Source of the DNA: CAYJEJ01 sp964369315
GTDB lineage: Bacteria > Pseudomonadota > Alphaproteobacteria > UBA3830 > JAIRWN01
DNA length: 34,276 bases
Direction: 5' to 3'
NCBI GenBank assembly: GCA_964369315.1
Contig: CAYJEJ010000009.1
Coordinates: forward strand, 1 to 34,276
The translations under genes and the position numbers were made by a program. Under the pieces are notes generated by a model. The model was not told the origin of the DNA and ran no database searches. It worked only from the letters and a program-made list of their open reading frames with translations. Positions 7,948-17,250 of this stretch are shown here, piece after piece (positions within the stretch are counted from its first letter, which is position 1; each line of letters begins with the position of its first letter).

Positions 7948-9311
7948 ATATTTTTCACCCGCTCAAGATAGTTGTTTAATCTTTTAATCACATTATCCTC
8001 ACCCATCACACTCAAGACATCACAAAGGTCTGGACCATGATGCATCCCCGTTAAGCAAATTCTAAGCGGCATAAAGAGGTTTTTACCAGATTTTTGGGTT
8101 TTTTCTTTAATGTCTTTAATCCAAATATTCCAATTATCGCGATAATATGATGTTTTTTCTAAAAGAAGCGTTAAGGCAGCGTTTATAACCTCTTCATCAC
8201 ATGCTTCGCTCACCGTTATATCGCCATAAACAGCGTTATACAATTCTTCAACATCCAAGATAGTCCGCAGGTTTCCTCGCACCAAATCCCAAAACCGCTC
8301 ATCAACCCCCTTAATCCCAGCAACGTCCAAACGCTCCTTCGCCTCGTGAAAGGGCATGTTGATAAAAAGATTATGGTTTAGTTTATACAGCTCATTTTCA
8401 TCGAACTTGGGTTCAGCCTTACTGACTTTTGCAATATCAAAATCATCAATCAATTGTTGCATGTTTGACCTGATTTCAATTGGGTCAGATGTGCCAATTT
8501 TGGTCAATAAGCTATTTATCGCCATATAATCTAGCCCGCTCTCTCGCCACTGTTTGATGCCAAATGTTAGCAAACGCTTAGACAACTCTTGCCCTTGAAC
8601 AGTCCGCAAGAGAGGATAATGACCAAATTTTATGTCTATATTTTCTCCGCCAATGGCTTTTAAAATGTGCATTTGCACGGACGTGTTGACTGTGTGGTCA
8701 GCCCCTCGGATGATGTGGGTAATATTCATATCAAAATCGTCCACCACAGACGCAAAGGTATAAACAAACGACCCATCGGGCTTGCGAATAATGGGGTCAC
8801 TGGTGTTGCCCGATAAAAACTTAATGTCGCCCAATATCATATCATCCCAAGCAATAGGAACATCGGCTAGTTTAAATCGCCAATGCGGGGTGACGCCAGC
8901 ACGTTCCAGCTTGTCTATTTCAGCTGAAGATAAGCTCAGGGCAGCTCTGTTATAAATGGGAGGTCTCCCACTTTTTAGTTGAAGTTTTCGGGCGAGGTCG
9001 AGCTCTTCTCGGCTTTCAAAACAGGGGTAGATAAACCCCTCATCTTTAAGCTTTAAGAAAACCTGTTCATACCGAGCCAACCGACCAGACTGTTTAAACG
9101 TTTCGTCCCAAGTGATACCGAGCCAAGTCAGGTCTTGTTGTATATGCTCGACATATAATTGTTCAGAGCGTTCTTTGTCGGTGTCGTCTATCCTCAAAAT
9201 AAACTTTCCGCCAAGCTTTCTGGTAAACAAATAGTTCAACAGGGCAGCACGAACATTGCCCGCATGCAACATTCCTGTTGGGCTGGGAGCAAAACGAACA
9301 ACAACACTCAT
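7944..9311 (-). CDS. gltX: Glutamyl-tRNA synthetase, LSKRL type
   Basis: A class I synthetase that attaches glutamate to tRNA-Glu (or, in a two-enzyme organism, possibly to tRNA-Gln for later amidation). The 455 residues have the nucleotide-binding motif RFAPSPTGMLHAGN (6-19), RIDDTDKER (40-48) and a divergent KMSKS loop reading ELSKRL (242-247), followed by LDYMAINSLLTKIGTSDP. The LSKRL form is typical of one of the two GltX paralogues found in many alphaproteobacteria, so a second gltX elsewhere is expected but is not in this window. The gene heads a gltX-cysS operon with a 4-base stop/start overlap. Confidence 0.94.
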   Translation of the reverse strand: MSVVVRFAPSPTGMLHAGNVRAALLNYLFTRKLGGKFILRIDDTDKERSEQLYVEHIQQDLTWLGITWDETFKQSGRLARYEQVFLKLKDEGFIYPCFESREELDLARKLQLKSGRPPIYNRAALSLSSAEIDKLERAGVTPHWRFKLADVPIAWDDMILGDIKFLSGNTSDPIIRKPDGSFVYTFASVVDDFDMNITHIIRGADHTVNTSVQMHILKAIGGENIDIKFGHYPLLRTVQGQELSKRLLTFGIKQWRESGLDYMAINSLLTKIGTSDPIEIRSNMQQLIDDFDIAKVSKAEPKFDENELYKLNHNLFINMPFHEAKERLDVAGIKGVDERFWDLVRGNLRTILDVEELYNAVYGDITVSEACDEEVINAALTLLLEKTSYYRDNWNIWIKDIKEKTQKSGKNLFMPLRICLTGMHHGPDLCDVLSVMGEDNVIKRLNNYLERVKNI

Positions 9312-9383
9312 AGTATAATCACCAAGTTATAGTAACAAAAACCGACCGACCCAACTTAGTTATACCTAAATATGATGTTTTTA

Positions 9384-9426
9384 AAAGTCATTTTATTAAT
9401 CGTCATGAACGATTATAGACGACTTT
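9384..9426 (-). terminator. Nested inverted repeat, probable terminator
   Basis: Two nested perfect stems, AAAGTC (9384-9389)/GACTTT (9421-9426) and TAATCG (9397-9402)/CGATTA (9410-9415), share a 7-base loop. On the minus strand the structure starts 4 bases after the symporter-kinase stop and ends in a T-containing stretch (GACTTTTAAAAAC). It probably separates that gene from gltX. The weak T-tract keeps confidence moderate. Confidence 0.45.
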
Positions 9427-9429
9427 AAC

Positions 9430-12393
9430 TTAACGGAATATCTTAGACTTATATATATTTGTCTTTTTCTGATTATCTCTCTCTTCCTCAATCCTATCAA
9501 GAATCTTTTCTCCTCTTACAAAAATTGCTCCCTTCGAAAAATCAGGAAAGTGAAGAATAAATTCAACCGAAACACGAGGTTCATTTTTACATGTAATATA
9601 GCCATCTAGATGTTGCATAACCTTTTGACAATATGCTAGACCTAAACCGGTTTGAGCATAACTTCCATCAAAAAATCCCTCAAAAATCTGTTCCTCAACA
9701 TCAGGGTTCATTCCACCAGCATTATCCTTAAAATGCAATTCCGCTGTTCCATCAGGGTTAATCTCAATCCAGATATTAATTTCCCCCTTTGGTTTAGAAC
9801 ACACCCTGAACTGGAACGCATTCAATGAATTATCTAACAAATTACCAACCAACTTAGACATAATCCCCTTCGTCATAGGAACCACAATATCTTCGCTTTT
9901 ATCAACGATAATGTCCACATCCAAAGACTCCGCTCGGAAATCCGCTCGCATATCTCCAATCGCACAATAAATTTCCTTTTGTAATGAGCGTGAGGTAAAC
10001 CTATTCTGAAGCTTACTATTCAAAGCCAGCACATTATGGAACATCAGCTCGCCAGTGCTGTCGAGTTGCAGGAGATATCTGGTAACTATCGAATAATGTT
10101 TTCCAAGACGATTAATAGTCTCATGAGCCGCCTTATTCTTGGTCGGAACATGCTGTCTCAAAATATTAAGTTCCTCCTGAAAGCCATGAAAATCTTTAAT
10201 CAGCAGGAGCAAACGTTTGCCAAGGACACTAGTAAAATATGAATAAACAGTGCTACTTAAGTATCGGTGAGTTTCTATTATTTTTTCCTGATTACTTGCG
10301 AAAAGAACAGATATGACGAAAGAGAAAAACACCCCATAAAAACCATAAAATGGTTGAGTAAACACCTCGGCACTAAAACCATAACTATAATGAAACGTTA
10401 GTATGGCAATCGCATTACCCAACGTCCACAATATGAAAAACATCCGTTTTTTAACCAAAATTCCGAGTAACACGGTCGTCAAAGCACTGTTTAAAATCCA
10501 ATAAAGTGTCATATGCCCCTGAAAGAGCCAAAACGTGGGCATAATAACCGTACAAATCATGATAACCAAGTAATATAAAATAGCATAACTTGACAAAAGT
10601 TTTTTATGCCAAAAGTGTTTTAATAATAAAACCGCACAAAGCAACCCAATTCCAAAACGGACAAAGATTTGGCTGTTATATTTTATTAAAATCTCATCTG
10701 AAGTCATGAAAAAATTGCCTACATACGTCAATATAGCAAGGATTGGAAAAGCCAAATATTGCACGGCAAAATTTTTGAAATTTTCGTCACAGAAATCCCT
10801 TATAATTCTGTAAAAACCTTTATGATAAATATTGACAAAATACCGAAGCCTATAATTATGCCAATGATATCTGCAACGTTGGGATAGTGTAGCTTTCGCC
10901 TTATAGGGACGGAAATTCATTGGTATAATTTTCTTTCCATCAATGTCTTGGTTCCAGCGTAATTTATCGATGAAACGACGCGATAGCAAGAACACAATCC
11001 CGTTCGCAATTATCCCAGGCAGGGCAGCGTGGATTTGCGTCTCTGACAGAAAAAACTTCCAAAAACACGTCACTAATAATCCTGAACACGAACTTATTAA
11101 AAATGTCTTACTGCTTCCTTCCCTATAAAAAAATCCCGCCAGTAGAGGAGGGAGTGCTATTGGCCATAAAAATAAGTAAGCGTACATCACTATTGCAAAA
11201 ATGTTTTTTAATTTCAATGCCATTAATATACTAAACATACCTATCAATACTGTCGATATCCTTGCTAATAATATGGCTGTTTTTTCAGAAAAATTTTCTT
11301 TTTTAAATGGCAATATGATATCATTTATCATGGTAGTGCTAACTACGTTCAAATCTGAATCAGCAGTCGACATAACCGCAGCCAGCAATCCAGCAACAGC
11401 AACACCCCTAACACCAATAGGCAAAACTTTGTCAATCAACTCTATAAACATAGTGTTCGGATTAGCTTCTGGAATTATACCATGTGCCATCAAGGCTACA
11501 GCCCCTATCAACAAGTTCAAAAAAAGTATTAAAACCGCAGATATCAACATCGATTTCCGTGCCTGGCTAGTACTTTTGGCTATTAATAATCTTTGTGCAA
11601 AGGATGGTTCTGGAGCTGCTATTACCCATAATATAAATAAAGATATACACATAGTCACGTCACCAGAATTATTAAAGGGTTTCAACAAATTTTGAGGAAC
11701 AGCTTGAAACACTCTCTCTAGAGACATTAGGTAACCACCTGAATGAATATCGCCTATATAAGTAATCATTCCGATAAAAACCGCAGGAAGTATTACAAGA
11801 ACAAACAAAAACTGAAGAAAATCAGTCGTCACAACAGATTTCATACCACCAAAGGCAGTATACCCGATTATAATTGCATAACCTATGAAAACACCCAGCT
11901 CAAAAGATATTCCGAGAAAGTAATTAAACAAAAAGCCTATAGCTGTGACTTGACAAGCCACAGTTGATATAGCGTCCAGACCTGCAGCTATTCCAGTAAT
12001 TAATTGAGCTTTTTTTCCATATAACGCACCCATAATATGACCAATGGACAATAAACCCATAAATCTTTCTGACCTAGGGGCAATAAAATGACCAACCAAA
12101 TAAGTAGAAATTGGTCTAGTAAAAGAGAGGATGATAAATATCATTCCTGCTGTAAAGATGCGTTCTGACCTTGATAAAATGCTAGTAGCCCCGATTACGG
12201 TAGCAAAGATTGTTCCGACCAAGAAGGGGGTGGAAAATTTTCTGTCCGATATCGCAAATTGCCTCAGCGTCTTGACGTTTTTACCAGACCTTAAACCAAC
12301 ATACATCGTAAACAGCAAATACGCCGACACTATCCCTATGTCTACCAAATGCTCCCAGCCTAGCGAATATAATTTGTTCAAAAACTCTGTCAT
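9430..12393 (-). CDS. Sodium/solute symporter fused to a second membrane sensor module and a histidine-kinase ATPase
   Basis: This is a large 987-residue membrane protein. Residues about 1-475 form a sodium:solute symporter (SSS/PutP-like) domain with some 13 hydrophobic segments and the signature STADSDLNVVSTT (342-354). A basic linker follows (about 476-540). Residues about 541-700 hold six or so further membrane segments whose pattern (IMPTFWLFQGHMTLYWILNS, LGILVKKRMFFILWTLGN) resembles the CqsS/LqsS sensor domain by eye. The C-terminus is a GHKL ATPase: N-box LVGNLLDNSLNAF (848-860), DNAGGM (890-895), FEGFFDG (904-910), TGLGLAYC (915-922). I see no canonical H-box (HExRTPL); the nearest candidate, AHETINRLGKH (756-766), is atypical. 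No response regulator is adjacent. It probably senses an external solute, but the solute and output are unknown. Confidence 0.88.
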   Translation of the reverse strand: MTEFLNKLYSLGWEHLVDIGIVSAYLLFTMYVGLRSGKNVKTLRQFAISDRKFSTPFLVGTIFATVIGATSILSRSERIFTAGMIFIILSFTRPISTYLVGHFIAPRSERFMGLLSIGHIMGALYGKKAQLITGIAAGLDAISTVACQVTAIGFLFNYFLGISFELGVFIGYAIIIGYTAFGGMKSVVTTDFLQFLFVLVILPAVFIGMITYIGDIHSGGYLMSLERVFQAVPQNLLKPFNNSGDVTMCISLFILWVIAAPEPSFAQRLLIAKSTSQARKSMLISAVLILFLNLLIGAVALMAHGIIPEANPNTMFIELIDKVLPIGVRGVAVAGLLAAVMSTADSDLNVVSTTMINDIILPFKKENFSEKTAILLARISTVLIGMFSILMALKLKNIFAIVMYAYLFLWPIALPPLLAGFFYREGSSKTFLISSCSGLLVTCFWKFFLSETQIHAALPGIIANGIVFLLSRRFIDKLRWNQDIDGKKIIPMNFRPYKAKATLSQRCRYHWHNYRLRYFVNIYHKGFYRIIRDFCDENFKNFAVQYLAFPILAILTYVGNFFMTSDEILIKYNSQIFVRFGIGLLCAVLLLKHFWHKKLLSSYAILYYLVIMICTVIMPTFWLFQGHMTLYWILNSALTTVLLGILVKKRMFFILWTLGNAIAILTFHYSYGFSAEVFTQPFYGFYGVFFSFVISVLFASNQEKIIETHRYLSSTVYSYFTSVLGKRLLLLIKDFHGFQEELNILRQHVPTKNKAAHETINRLGKHYSIVTRYLLQLDSTGELMFHNVLALNSKLQNRFTSRSLQKEIYCAIGDMRADFRAESLDVDIIVDKSEDIVVPMTKGIMSKLVGNLLDNSLNAFQFRVCSKPKGEINIWIEINPDGTAELHFKDNAGGMNPDVEEQIFEGFFDGSYAQTGLGLAYCQKVMQHLDGYITCKNEPRVSVEFILHFPDFSKGAIFVRGEKILDRIEEERDNQKKTNIYKSKIFR

Positions 12394-12434
12394 ATGCTCA
12401 TTCTCTATTTACGTCAAATATTTGCAAACGATTG

Positions 12435-12462
12435 TATATAACTTTTAGTAATTATGCAACAA
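12435..12462 (-). promoter_or_regulatory. Possible promoter of the symporter-kinase gene
   Basis: On the minus strand, TTGTTG (12457-12462) and TATATA (12435-12440) are spaced by 16 bp, about 42 bases upstream of the start codon. The match is moderate and the region is very AT-rich, so chance similarity is possible. Confidence 0.4.
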
Positions 12463-12596
12463 TAAATATAAAATTTTCCTCTTTTTTGTTGTTTTATTTT
12501 ATAAAATCCCTGCATTTGCTTGTTTGGGTAATTGATTTTTTTAGAAATCTCTTTTAGGGAGAACGTAATTTGGGCAGAATTCAATAAATTCTAAAA

Positions 12597-13037
12597 TTAA
12601 TGAGAGTACAAAGAACAATCCCTATCAAACCATAATACGTGAAAAATATCATTGTCCCTGAAGCCAACCATCGGTTTCATACCAAAAAACCTTAGTGCCA
12701 GCAACTGTGTGTCTTCCCTTATACTGGAAGGCAAAGTATCACCTTCTATTCTTTGAATTTTTTCAGTTCCTAGACCGTGCCTAGGAGCATTCATTATCTG
12801 AAGCCAAGTTAGATTGGAAAGTTCAATCATTTTTTTCACAAATGCTAATTTTTCCTCCTGCTCACATTCATCCAGCCTATATTTGTCACGAACATGAAGA
12901 TTATGATGTAAAGAAAGAATAGGAGTTTTGTTGTTATAATTGACTTTACTCAACAAATAATGAGAACAATCTTGACAATCTTTTTTGATTATATTTTTAT
13001 TCTTTTTGCTATTCTTAACTTTGCTATTATTAGCCAT
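12597..13037 (-). CDS. Predicted toxin partner of a Panacea antitoxin
   Basis: A 146-residue protein starting 2 bases after the upstream Panacea-domain gene. The basic N-terminus (about 1-20, Lys/Asn-rich) may be disordered. The body contains blocks I recall from uncharacterised proteins paired with Panacea genes: ECEQEEKLAFVKKMIELSNL, then WLQIMNAPRHGLGTEKI (near 79-95), then RFFGMKPMVGFRDNDIFHVL followed by WFDRDCSLYSH at the C-terminus. The ending (a beta-rich HVLW-DRD-LY-H) recalls small RNase-type toxin folds, but I do not claim a mechanism. There is no signal peptide or membrane span. The tight coupling to the antitoxin gene is the main argument for a toxin role. Confidence 0.7.
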   Translation of the reverse strand: MANNSKVKNSKKNKNIIKKDCQDCSHYLLSKVNYNNKTPILSLHHNLHVRDKYRLDECEQEEKLAFVKKMIELSNLTWLQIMNAPRHGLGTEKIQRIEGDTLPSSIREDTQLLALRFFGMKPMVGFRDNDIFHVLWFDRDCSLYSH

Positions 13038-13039
13038 AA

Positions 13040-13477
13040 TTAGTTTAATCTATTTTTGAAAAACTTTTCCATCTCCACATCTGATATAATCCAATCAGAC
13101 TTTTTTTGAGCTTTTATCCAAGGGGCTTCTGCGTGCGTCATATTCCTAAGCCTCCAAGCAGAATATTGACCATATTCTTCATATATTTCTCCCAACAAGC
13201 TCCTAATATCTTCTGCTATTTCATTAATGTCAAAATTTTCGGACACAACTAATTTGCCACTGCCATGTTTTTTGTATTTTTCATAAAGTTCTTTGACCAC
13301 AGGACCATGTTGCCATGCAAGGATGTTATTGTCAAAAAGGCGTTTGCCTTTCAATGCAAGATAAAACCCTTGGGCGTAGTAACAGAGTTTTTGCAACTTC
13401 AAGTTTGATATATAGTCTTCGCTCTCGTCATCTTGAAAACACAAAAAATAATCCGCAACATCAAAAACACTTATCAT
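13040..13477 (-). CDS. Panacea-domain (SocA/GepA-like) antitoxin
   Basis: The family neutralises varied toxins through a shared Panacea (DUF4065) domain; SocA of Caulobacter is an example. The sequence shows the family hallmarks in order: VADYFL near the start, the invariant-looking LKLQKLCYYAQGFYLAL (about 27-43), LFDNNILAWQHGPVVKELYEKY (near 47-68; key residues AWQHGPVV) and the C-terminal SAWRLRNMTHAEAPW (near 106-120). I place the start at the ATG at 13477 because an AGGTGAG ribosome-binding site lies just before it; a GTG nine bases upstream (13486) is in frame but overlaps that site. The product is then 145 residues. It is the first gene of a two-gene unit with the predicted toxin 2 bases downstream, the usual order for antitoxin-first modules. 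Confidence 0.86.
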   Translation of the reverse strand: MISVFDVADYFLCFQDDESEDYISNLKLQKLCYYAQGFYLALKGKRLFDNNILAWQHGPVVKELYEKYKKHGSGKLVVSENFDINEIAEDIRSLLGEIYEEYGQYSAWRLRNMTHAEAPWIKAQKKSDWIISDVEMEKFFKNRLN

Positions 13478-13510
13478 TTTTCTCACCTATAAACATATGG
13501 CACCGATAAC

Positions 13511-13520
13511 AGTATATACT
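13511..13520 (-). promoter_or_regulatory. Palindrome over a -10 element upstream of the Panacea pair
   Basis: AGTATATACT is a perfect 10-bp palindrome 34 bases upstream of the antitoxin start, and its minus strand carries a TATACT -10-like hexamer. Such a position would suit autoregulation of a toxin-antitoxin operon. It is short and AT-rich, so chance occurrence is quite possible. Confidence 0.3.
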
Positions 13521-13612
13521 TTTAATTTAAAATAAATAAAAAAATTATTGCAATAACATATTCCAGATTACAATTCCTCGTTTTCAATCTCAATCAAACA
13601 ACTCTAATCCAG

Positions 13613-16303
13613 TTAAGAGCTGATGTGTTCGAGGCTGGTCAGGAGTTCTTTTATTCTCGCGAGACGAGTTTCTGTTTTCTCGAGCTGGTCTTTGTGCTGA
13701 GCCTTTGTTTCTTCCGACGCTTTTGATATAAACCCTTGATTATTAAGACGGGTTAGAATACTTGAACGCTCATCGATCAGTTTTGCCTCTTCTTTTTTTA
13801 GTCGCAAACTTTCTTGCTCTAAGTTTATGGAGCCGCCAACCTCAAGATAAAGAGCCTCCCCCTCTATAATGATGGGAACCCTAGCGTTGAGCTGACCTAA
13901 TGTGGTTTCATCCTCTGCTAGTTCAACCTTGCAAAGTTTATTACAAAACACGATATATTGCTTAATTAACGAATATATCTCGTCTTTTTGACTACTCACA
14001 ATCAGTTTGAGGTTGACACTAGGCGAAACGCCAAAGTCAGAACGTGTGGAACGTATTATGCTAATTAAGTTTTGCAATCTATCGATTTCTTGCTCAGCCA
14101 CATTAAATTCATCTGGCAATTCCGCAAAATTTGACCAAGAAGACAAGCTGAGGAGTTCGCCTTCTTTAACTAAATTGACTGCCCTAGCTAATTCTTCAGT
14201 AATAAACGGAACAAATGGATGCAAAATTTTAATCAGTTGTGACAACACAAAGCCACATGTCATCCTTGTCTCTTTAGTCAATTCTTCATCTGACTCGGAA
14301 TTGAATATTGGTTTAATGAGCTCAAGATACCAATCGCAAAAATCACCCCAAATCGTTTGGTATATCATGCGAGAGGCTTCGTCAAAGCGATAAATTTCGA
14401 TAAATTTTTCAACCTCAAACGACAATTTAACCACCTTAGAGATAATCCATCGGTTTATGGGGTGACGAGCTCTCAAGCAGTCAAATTCGTCTTCATATTT
14501 GCAATCATTCATTAATACAAATCTTGTTGCGTTCCAAAGTTTTGTCATAAAATTGCGATATCCTGCAATTTTGCTTTTGCCCATATTAATGCTTCTTGAT
14601 GGCGTGCTCGACGCTGATATAGCAAAACGGAGGGCATCGGCACCAAACTCGTCTATTAAATCTAGGGGGTCAAGAACGTTCCCTTTCGATTTTGACATTT
14701 TTTGACCTTTTTCATCGCGAACAATTGCATGAATATAGACCTCTTTGAACGGGATTTGTTTTCTGATTTTTGTCGTTAGCATAATCATTCTTGCAACCCA
14801 GAAAAATATTATGTCAAAACCAGTTATCAAAACATCCGTCGGATTATGCAAGGAAATTTCGTCCGTTTTTTCAGGCCAGCCTAGTGTAATGAAAGTCCAC
14901 ATGCCAGATGAAAACCAAGTGTCCAAAACATCTTCATCACGCTTGAGTTCAACCTCATCTTGCGTTTTGTAGTGTTTTTTTGCTAACTCCTGTGCTGAAA
15001 GTTCATCTTGTGCGACAAAAACTGCTCCGTCATTGCCATACCACGCGGGTATTTGATGCCCCCACCAAATTTGCCTCGATATACACCAAGGTTTAATATT
15101 ATTCATCCAGTCAAAGTATGTGTTTTCCCAATTTTTTGGCACAAACTTTATTGAGCCATCTTTTACAACCTTAATCGCCTCTTCAGCCACTTTTGAGGTG
15201 TCTAAAAACCACTGCTCGGTCAAATATGGCTCTATCCTTGCACTCGACCTGTCGCCAAAGGGCACAGTGTGTTTGATTTTTTCTTCTTTTTCTAAAAGAC
15301 CGGCTTGGTTAAGACGCTCGAGGATTAAAGCCCTCGCTTCTTCTTTCGTCAGCCCCTGATATTCCTTGTCAACCGAATCGTTCATCAAGCCGTCTGGGGT
15401 TAAGATGTTAATCACATCTAGGTTATGACGTTTTCCAACCTCAAAGTCATTAAAGTCGTGAGCAGGCGTGATTTTGACCGCACCAGTGCCTTTGTCTTGG
15501 TCAGAATATTCATCGGCAACGATTGGTATCACCCTGTCGGTTAGCGGGAGCTGGACAAACTGTCCAACAAGATTTTTATAACGCACATCATCTGGGTGCA
15601 CGGCAATCGCAACATCCGCCAACATCGTTTCGGGTCTTGTTGTGGCAATTGTTATGTATTTTTGACAACACTCGTCATGACCAGCAGCCAACGGGTATTT
15701 TATATACCACATGAACTCGTCGATTTCTTTGCCAACAACCTCTAAATCAGATATGGCTGATTTCAAGGTCGGGTCCCAGTTTACGAGCCTTTTGTCCCTA
15801 TATATCAACCCCTCATTAAACAGCTCAATAAAGGCTGTCTTAACCGCACCTTGATACTGCTCATCCATCGTAAACCTTGTACGAGTGAAGTCAGCCGAAA
15901 CCCCCAAACGCTCCATCTGACCCAATATCACACCACCTGAACGCTCCTTCCAGCTCCAAACAGCATCCATAAACTTTTCTCGCCCGATATCTCGGCGGTC
16001 TATATTTTGACTGGCAAGCTCTTTTTCAACCAAAATTTGGGTCACAATCCCAGCGTGGTCAAGACCTAGTTGCCACAAAACATTAAACCCTTTCATCCGC
16101 TTATAACGAATTAAAATATCCTGCAGTGTATAACACAGTGCGTGCCCCACATGTAGCGAACCAGTCACATTGGGGGGAGGGAGCATGACAGTATATCTCG
16201 GCAAATGCTCAGAAGCTTTCAAGTCAAACCTAAAAGCATCCACGAGATTCCAAGAATCTAGAGCCTGTTTTTCTATATTCTTATGATTAAAAACCTTTTC
16301 CAT
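13613..16303 (-). CDS. valS: Valyl-tRNA synthetase
   Basis: A class I synthetase that charges tRNA-Val and edits mischarged threonine. The 896 residues contain the HIGH motif PPPNVTGSLHVGHAL (42-56), the editing (CP1) domain with TTRPETMLAD (221-230) and GTGAVKITPAHDFNDFEVG (272-290), WCISRQIWWGHQIPAWY (406-422), the KMSKS loop (535-539) and a C-terminal coiled-coil arm from about 830 that is typical of ValRS. PPNVTGSLH and WWGHQIPAWY distinguish it from IleRS and LeuRS. An AGGAAAG ribosome-binding site precedes the ATG. It lies 11 bases downstream of ftsY, in an mtaB-ftsY-valS run. Confidence 0.97.
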   Translation of the reverse strand: MEKVFNHKNIEKQALDSWNLVDAFRFDLKASEHLPRYTVMLPPPNVTGSLHVGHALCYTLQDILIRYKRMKGFNVLWQLGLDHAGIVTQILVEKELASQNIDRRDIGREKFMDAVWSWKERSGGVILGQMERLGVSADFTRTRFTMDEQYQGAVKTAFIELFNEGLIYRDKRLVNWDPTLKSAISDLEVVGKEIDEFMWYIKYPLAAGHDECCQKYITIATTRPETMLADVAIAVHPDDVRYKNLVGQFVQLPLTDRVIPIVADEYSDQDKGTGAVKITPAHDFNDFEVGKRHNLDVINILTPDGLMNDSVDKEYQGLTKEEARALILERLNQAGLLEKEEKIKHTVPFGDRSSARIEPYLTEQWFLDTSKVAEEAIKVVKDGSIKFVPKNWENTYFDWMNNIKPWCISRQIWWGHQIPAWYGNDGAVFVAQDELSAQELAKKHYKTQDEVELKRDEDVLDTWFSSGMWTFITLGWPEKTDEISLHNPTDVLITGFDIIFFWVARMIMLTTKIRKQIPFKEVYIHAIVRDEKGQKMSKSKGNVLDPLDLIDEFGADALRFAISASSTPSRSINMGKSKIAGYRNFMTKLWNATRFVLMNDCKYEDEFDCLRARHPINRWIISKVVKLSFEVEKFIEIYRFDEASRMIYQTIWGDFCDWYLELIKPIFNSESDEELTKETRMTCGFVLSQLIKILHPFVPFITEELARAVNLVKEGELLSLSSWSNFAELPDEFNVAEQEIDRLQNLISIIRSTRSDFGVSPSVNLKLIVSSQKDEIYSLIKQYIVFCNKLCKVELAEDETTLGQLNARVPIIIEGEALYLEVGGSINLEQESLRLKKEEAKLIDERSSILTRLNNQGFISKASEETKAQHKDQLEKTETRLARIKELLTSLEHISS

Positions 16304-16314
16304 AGAAATCTTTC

Positions 16315-17250
16315 CTAAGTTATATCAATCCCCAATAATCCTGCGGCATATTCTTTGGCAGAAAAATCACAAAGGTCGTCTGCTTTTTCACCCACACCAA
16401 CGCCCAAGATTGGCAATTTAAACGTTTTTGCGACTGATATCAATGCCCCTGCTTTAGCCGTTCCATCAAGCTTTGTGATGATAAGCCCTGTCACACCAAT
16501 TCTTGAAGCAAATTCTCGCACTTGGTTTATTGCTGTTTGACCTGTGGTCGCGTCCAAAATCAAAATGGTTTCTTGTGGGGCAAGGACGTCTTGCTTACCG
16601 ATAACGCGTTTGATTTTTTCTAACTCTGACATGAGGTCATCACGATTATGTAACCTACCAGCAGTATCAATGATAAGCACATCATCCCCAAATTTTTTCG
16701 CAGATACATAAGCATCAAACGCCAATGACGCTGAATCTGAGCCATGATTTGAATATTCAACAGGAATATCAAGCTTCCTCCCCCAAAATTGAAGTTGCTC
16801 GACGGCAGCTGCCCTGAATGTGTCGCACGCCGCCATCCTGACTTTTTTTCCATGTTTTTGCAAAAAAGCCCCTAATTTCGCAGCAACGGTTGTCTTCCCG
16901 CTACCATTTACACCACAAAGCAATATAACCTTTGGTAAGCCGTCCTCACTATTACTCAAAAATTTTTCTAAGGTTTGCGAAAATGGACTGATTATATCAA
17001 TAATTTTTTGTGCGAAAATATGTTTCACATCCGACTCCAACAGGTCTTTATTCAATTTTGTTTTAGATAACTCTGTTGTAATCTCAATCGCCGTATTGGG
17101 GTCAACGTCCGATAGGATTAATATTTCTTCCAATTCACTGATGGTGTTATCATCGATTTTCTTATTTTTAATAACCGCACTAATCCCATCGGAAATCTTA
17201 TCAGAAGTGCGAGAAAGAGCCTTTTTTAATTTATTAAATATTCCTGCCAT
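16315..17250 (-). CDS. ftsY: Signal recognition particle receptor FtsY
   Basis: The GTPase receptor that docks SRP-ribosome complexes at the inner membrane. The 311 residues have the helical N domain (about 1-95), the P-loop GVNGSGKT (113-120), DTFRAAA (143-149), DTAGRL (195-200), the G4 motif TKLD (259-262) and the closing GVGE...DL segment near 285-293. GVNGSGKTT and DTFRAAAVEQL are typical of FtsY rather than Ffh, and the Ffh M domain is missing. The long acidic A domain of E. coli FtsY is absent, as in many alphaproteobacteria. Its first 25 bases overlap the 3' end of mtaB in another frame, which implies coupled expression. Confidence 0.96.
   Translation of the reverse strand: MAGIFNKLKKALSRTSDKISDGISAVIKNKKIDDNTISELEEILILSDVDPNTAIEITTELSKTKLNKDLLESDVKHIFAQKIIDIISPFSQTLEKFLSNSEDGLPKVILLCGVNGSGKTTVAAKLGAFLQKHGKKVRMAACDTFRAAAVEQLQFWGRKLDIPVEYSNHGSDSASLAFDAYVSAKKFGDDVLIIDTAGRLHNRDDLMSELEKIKRVIGKQDVLAPQETILILDATTGQTAINQVREFASRIGVTGLIITKLDGTAKAGALISVAKTFKLPILGVGVGEKADDLCDFSAKEYAAGLLGIDIT

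Noticed and set aside
11201..11695. A 164-codon open frame on the plus strand
   Set aside because: It lies fully inside the symporter domain on the opposite strand, whose frame has clear SSS motifs. Low GC hydrophobic codons give open antisense frames.
14007..14393. A 128-codon open frame opposite valS
   Set aside because: It is a shadow of the conserved ValRS C-terminal half.
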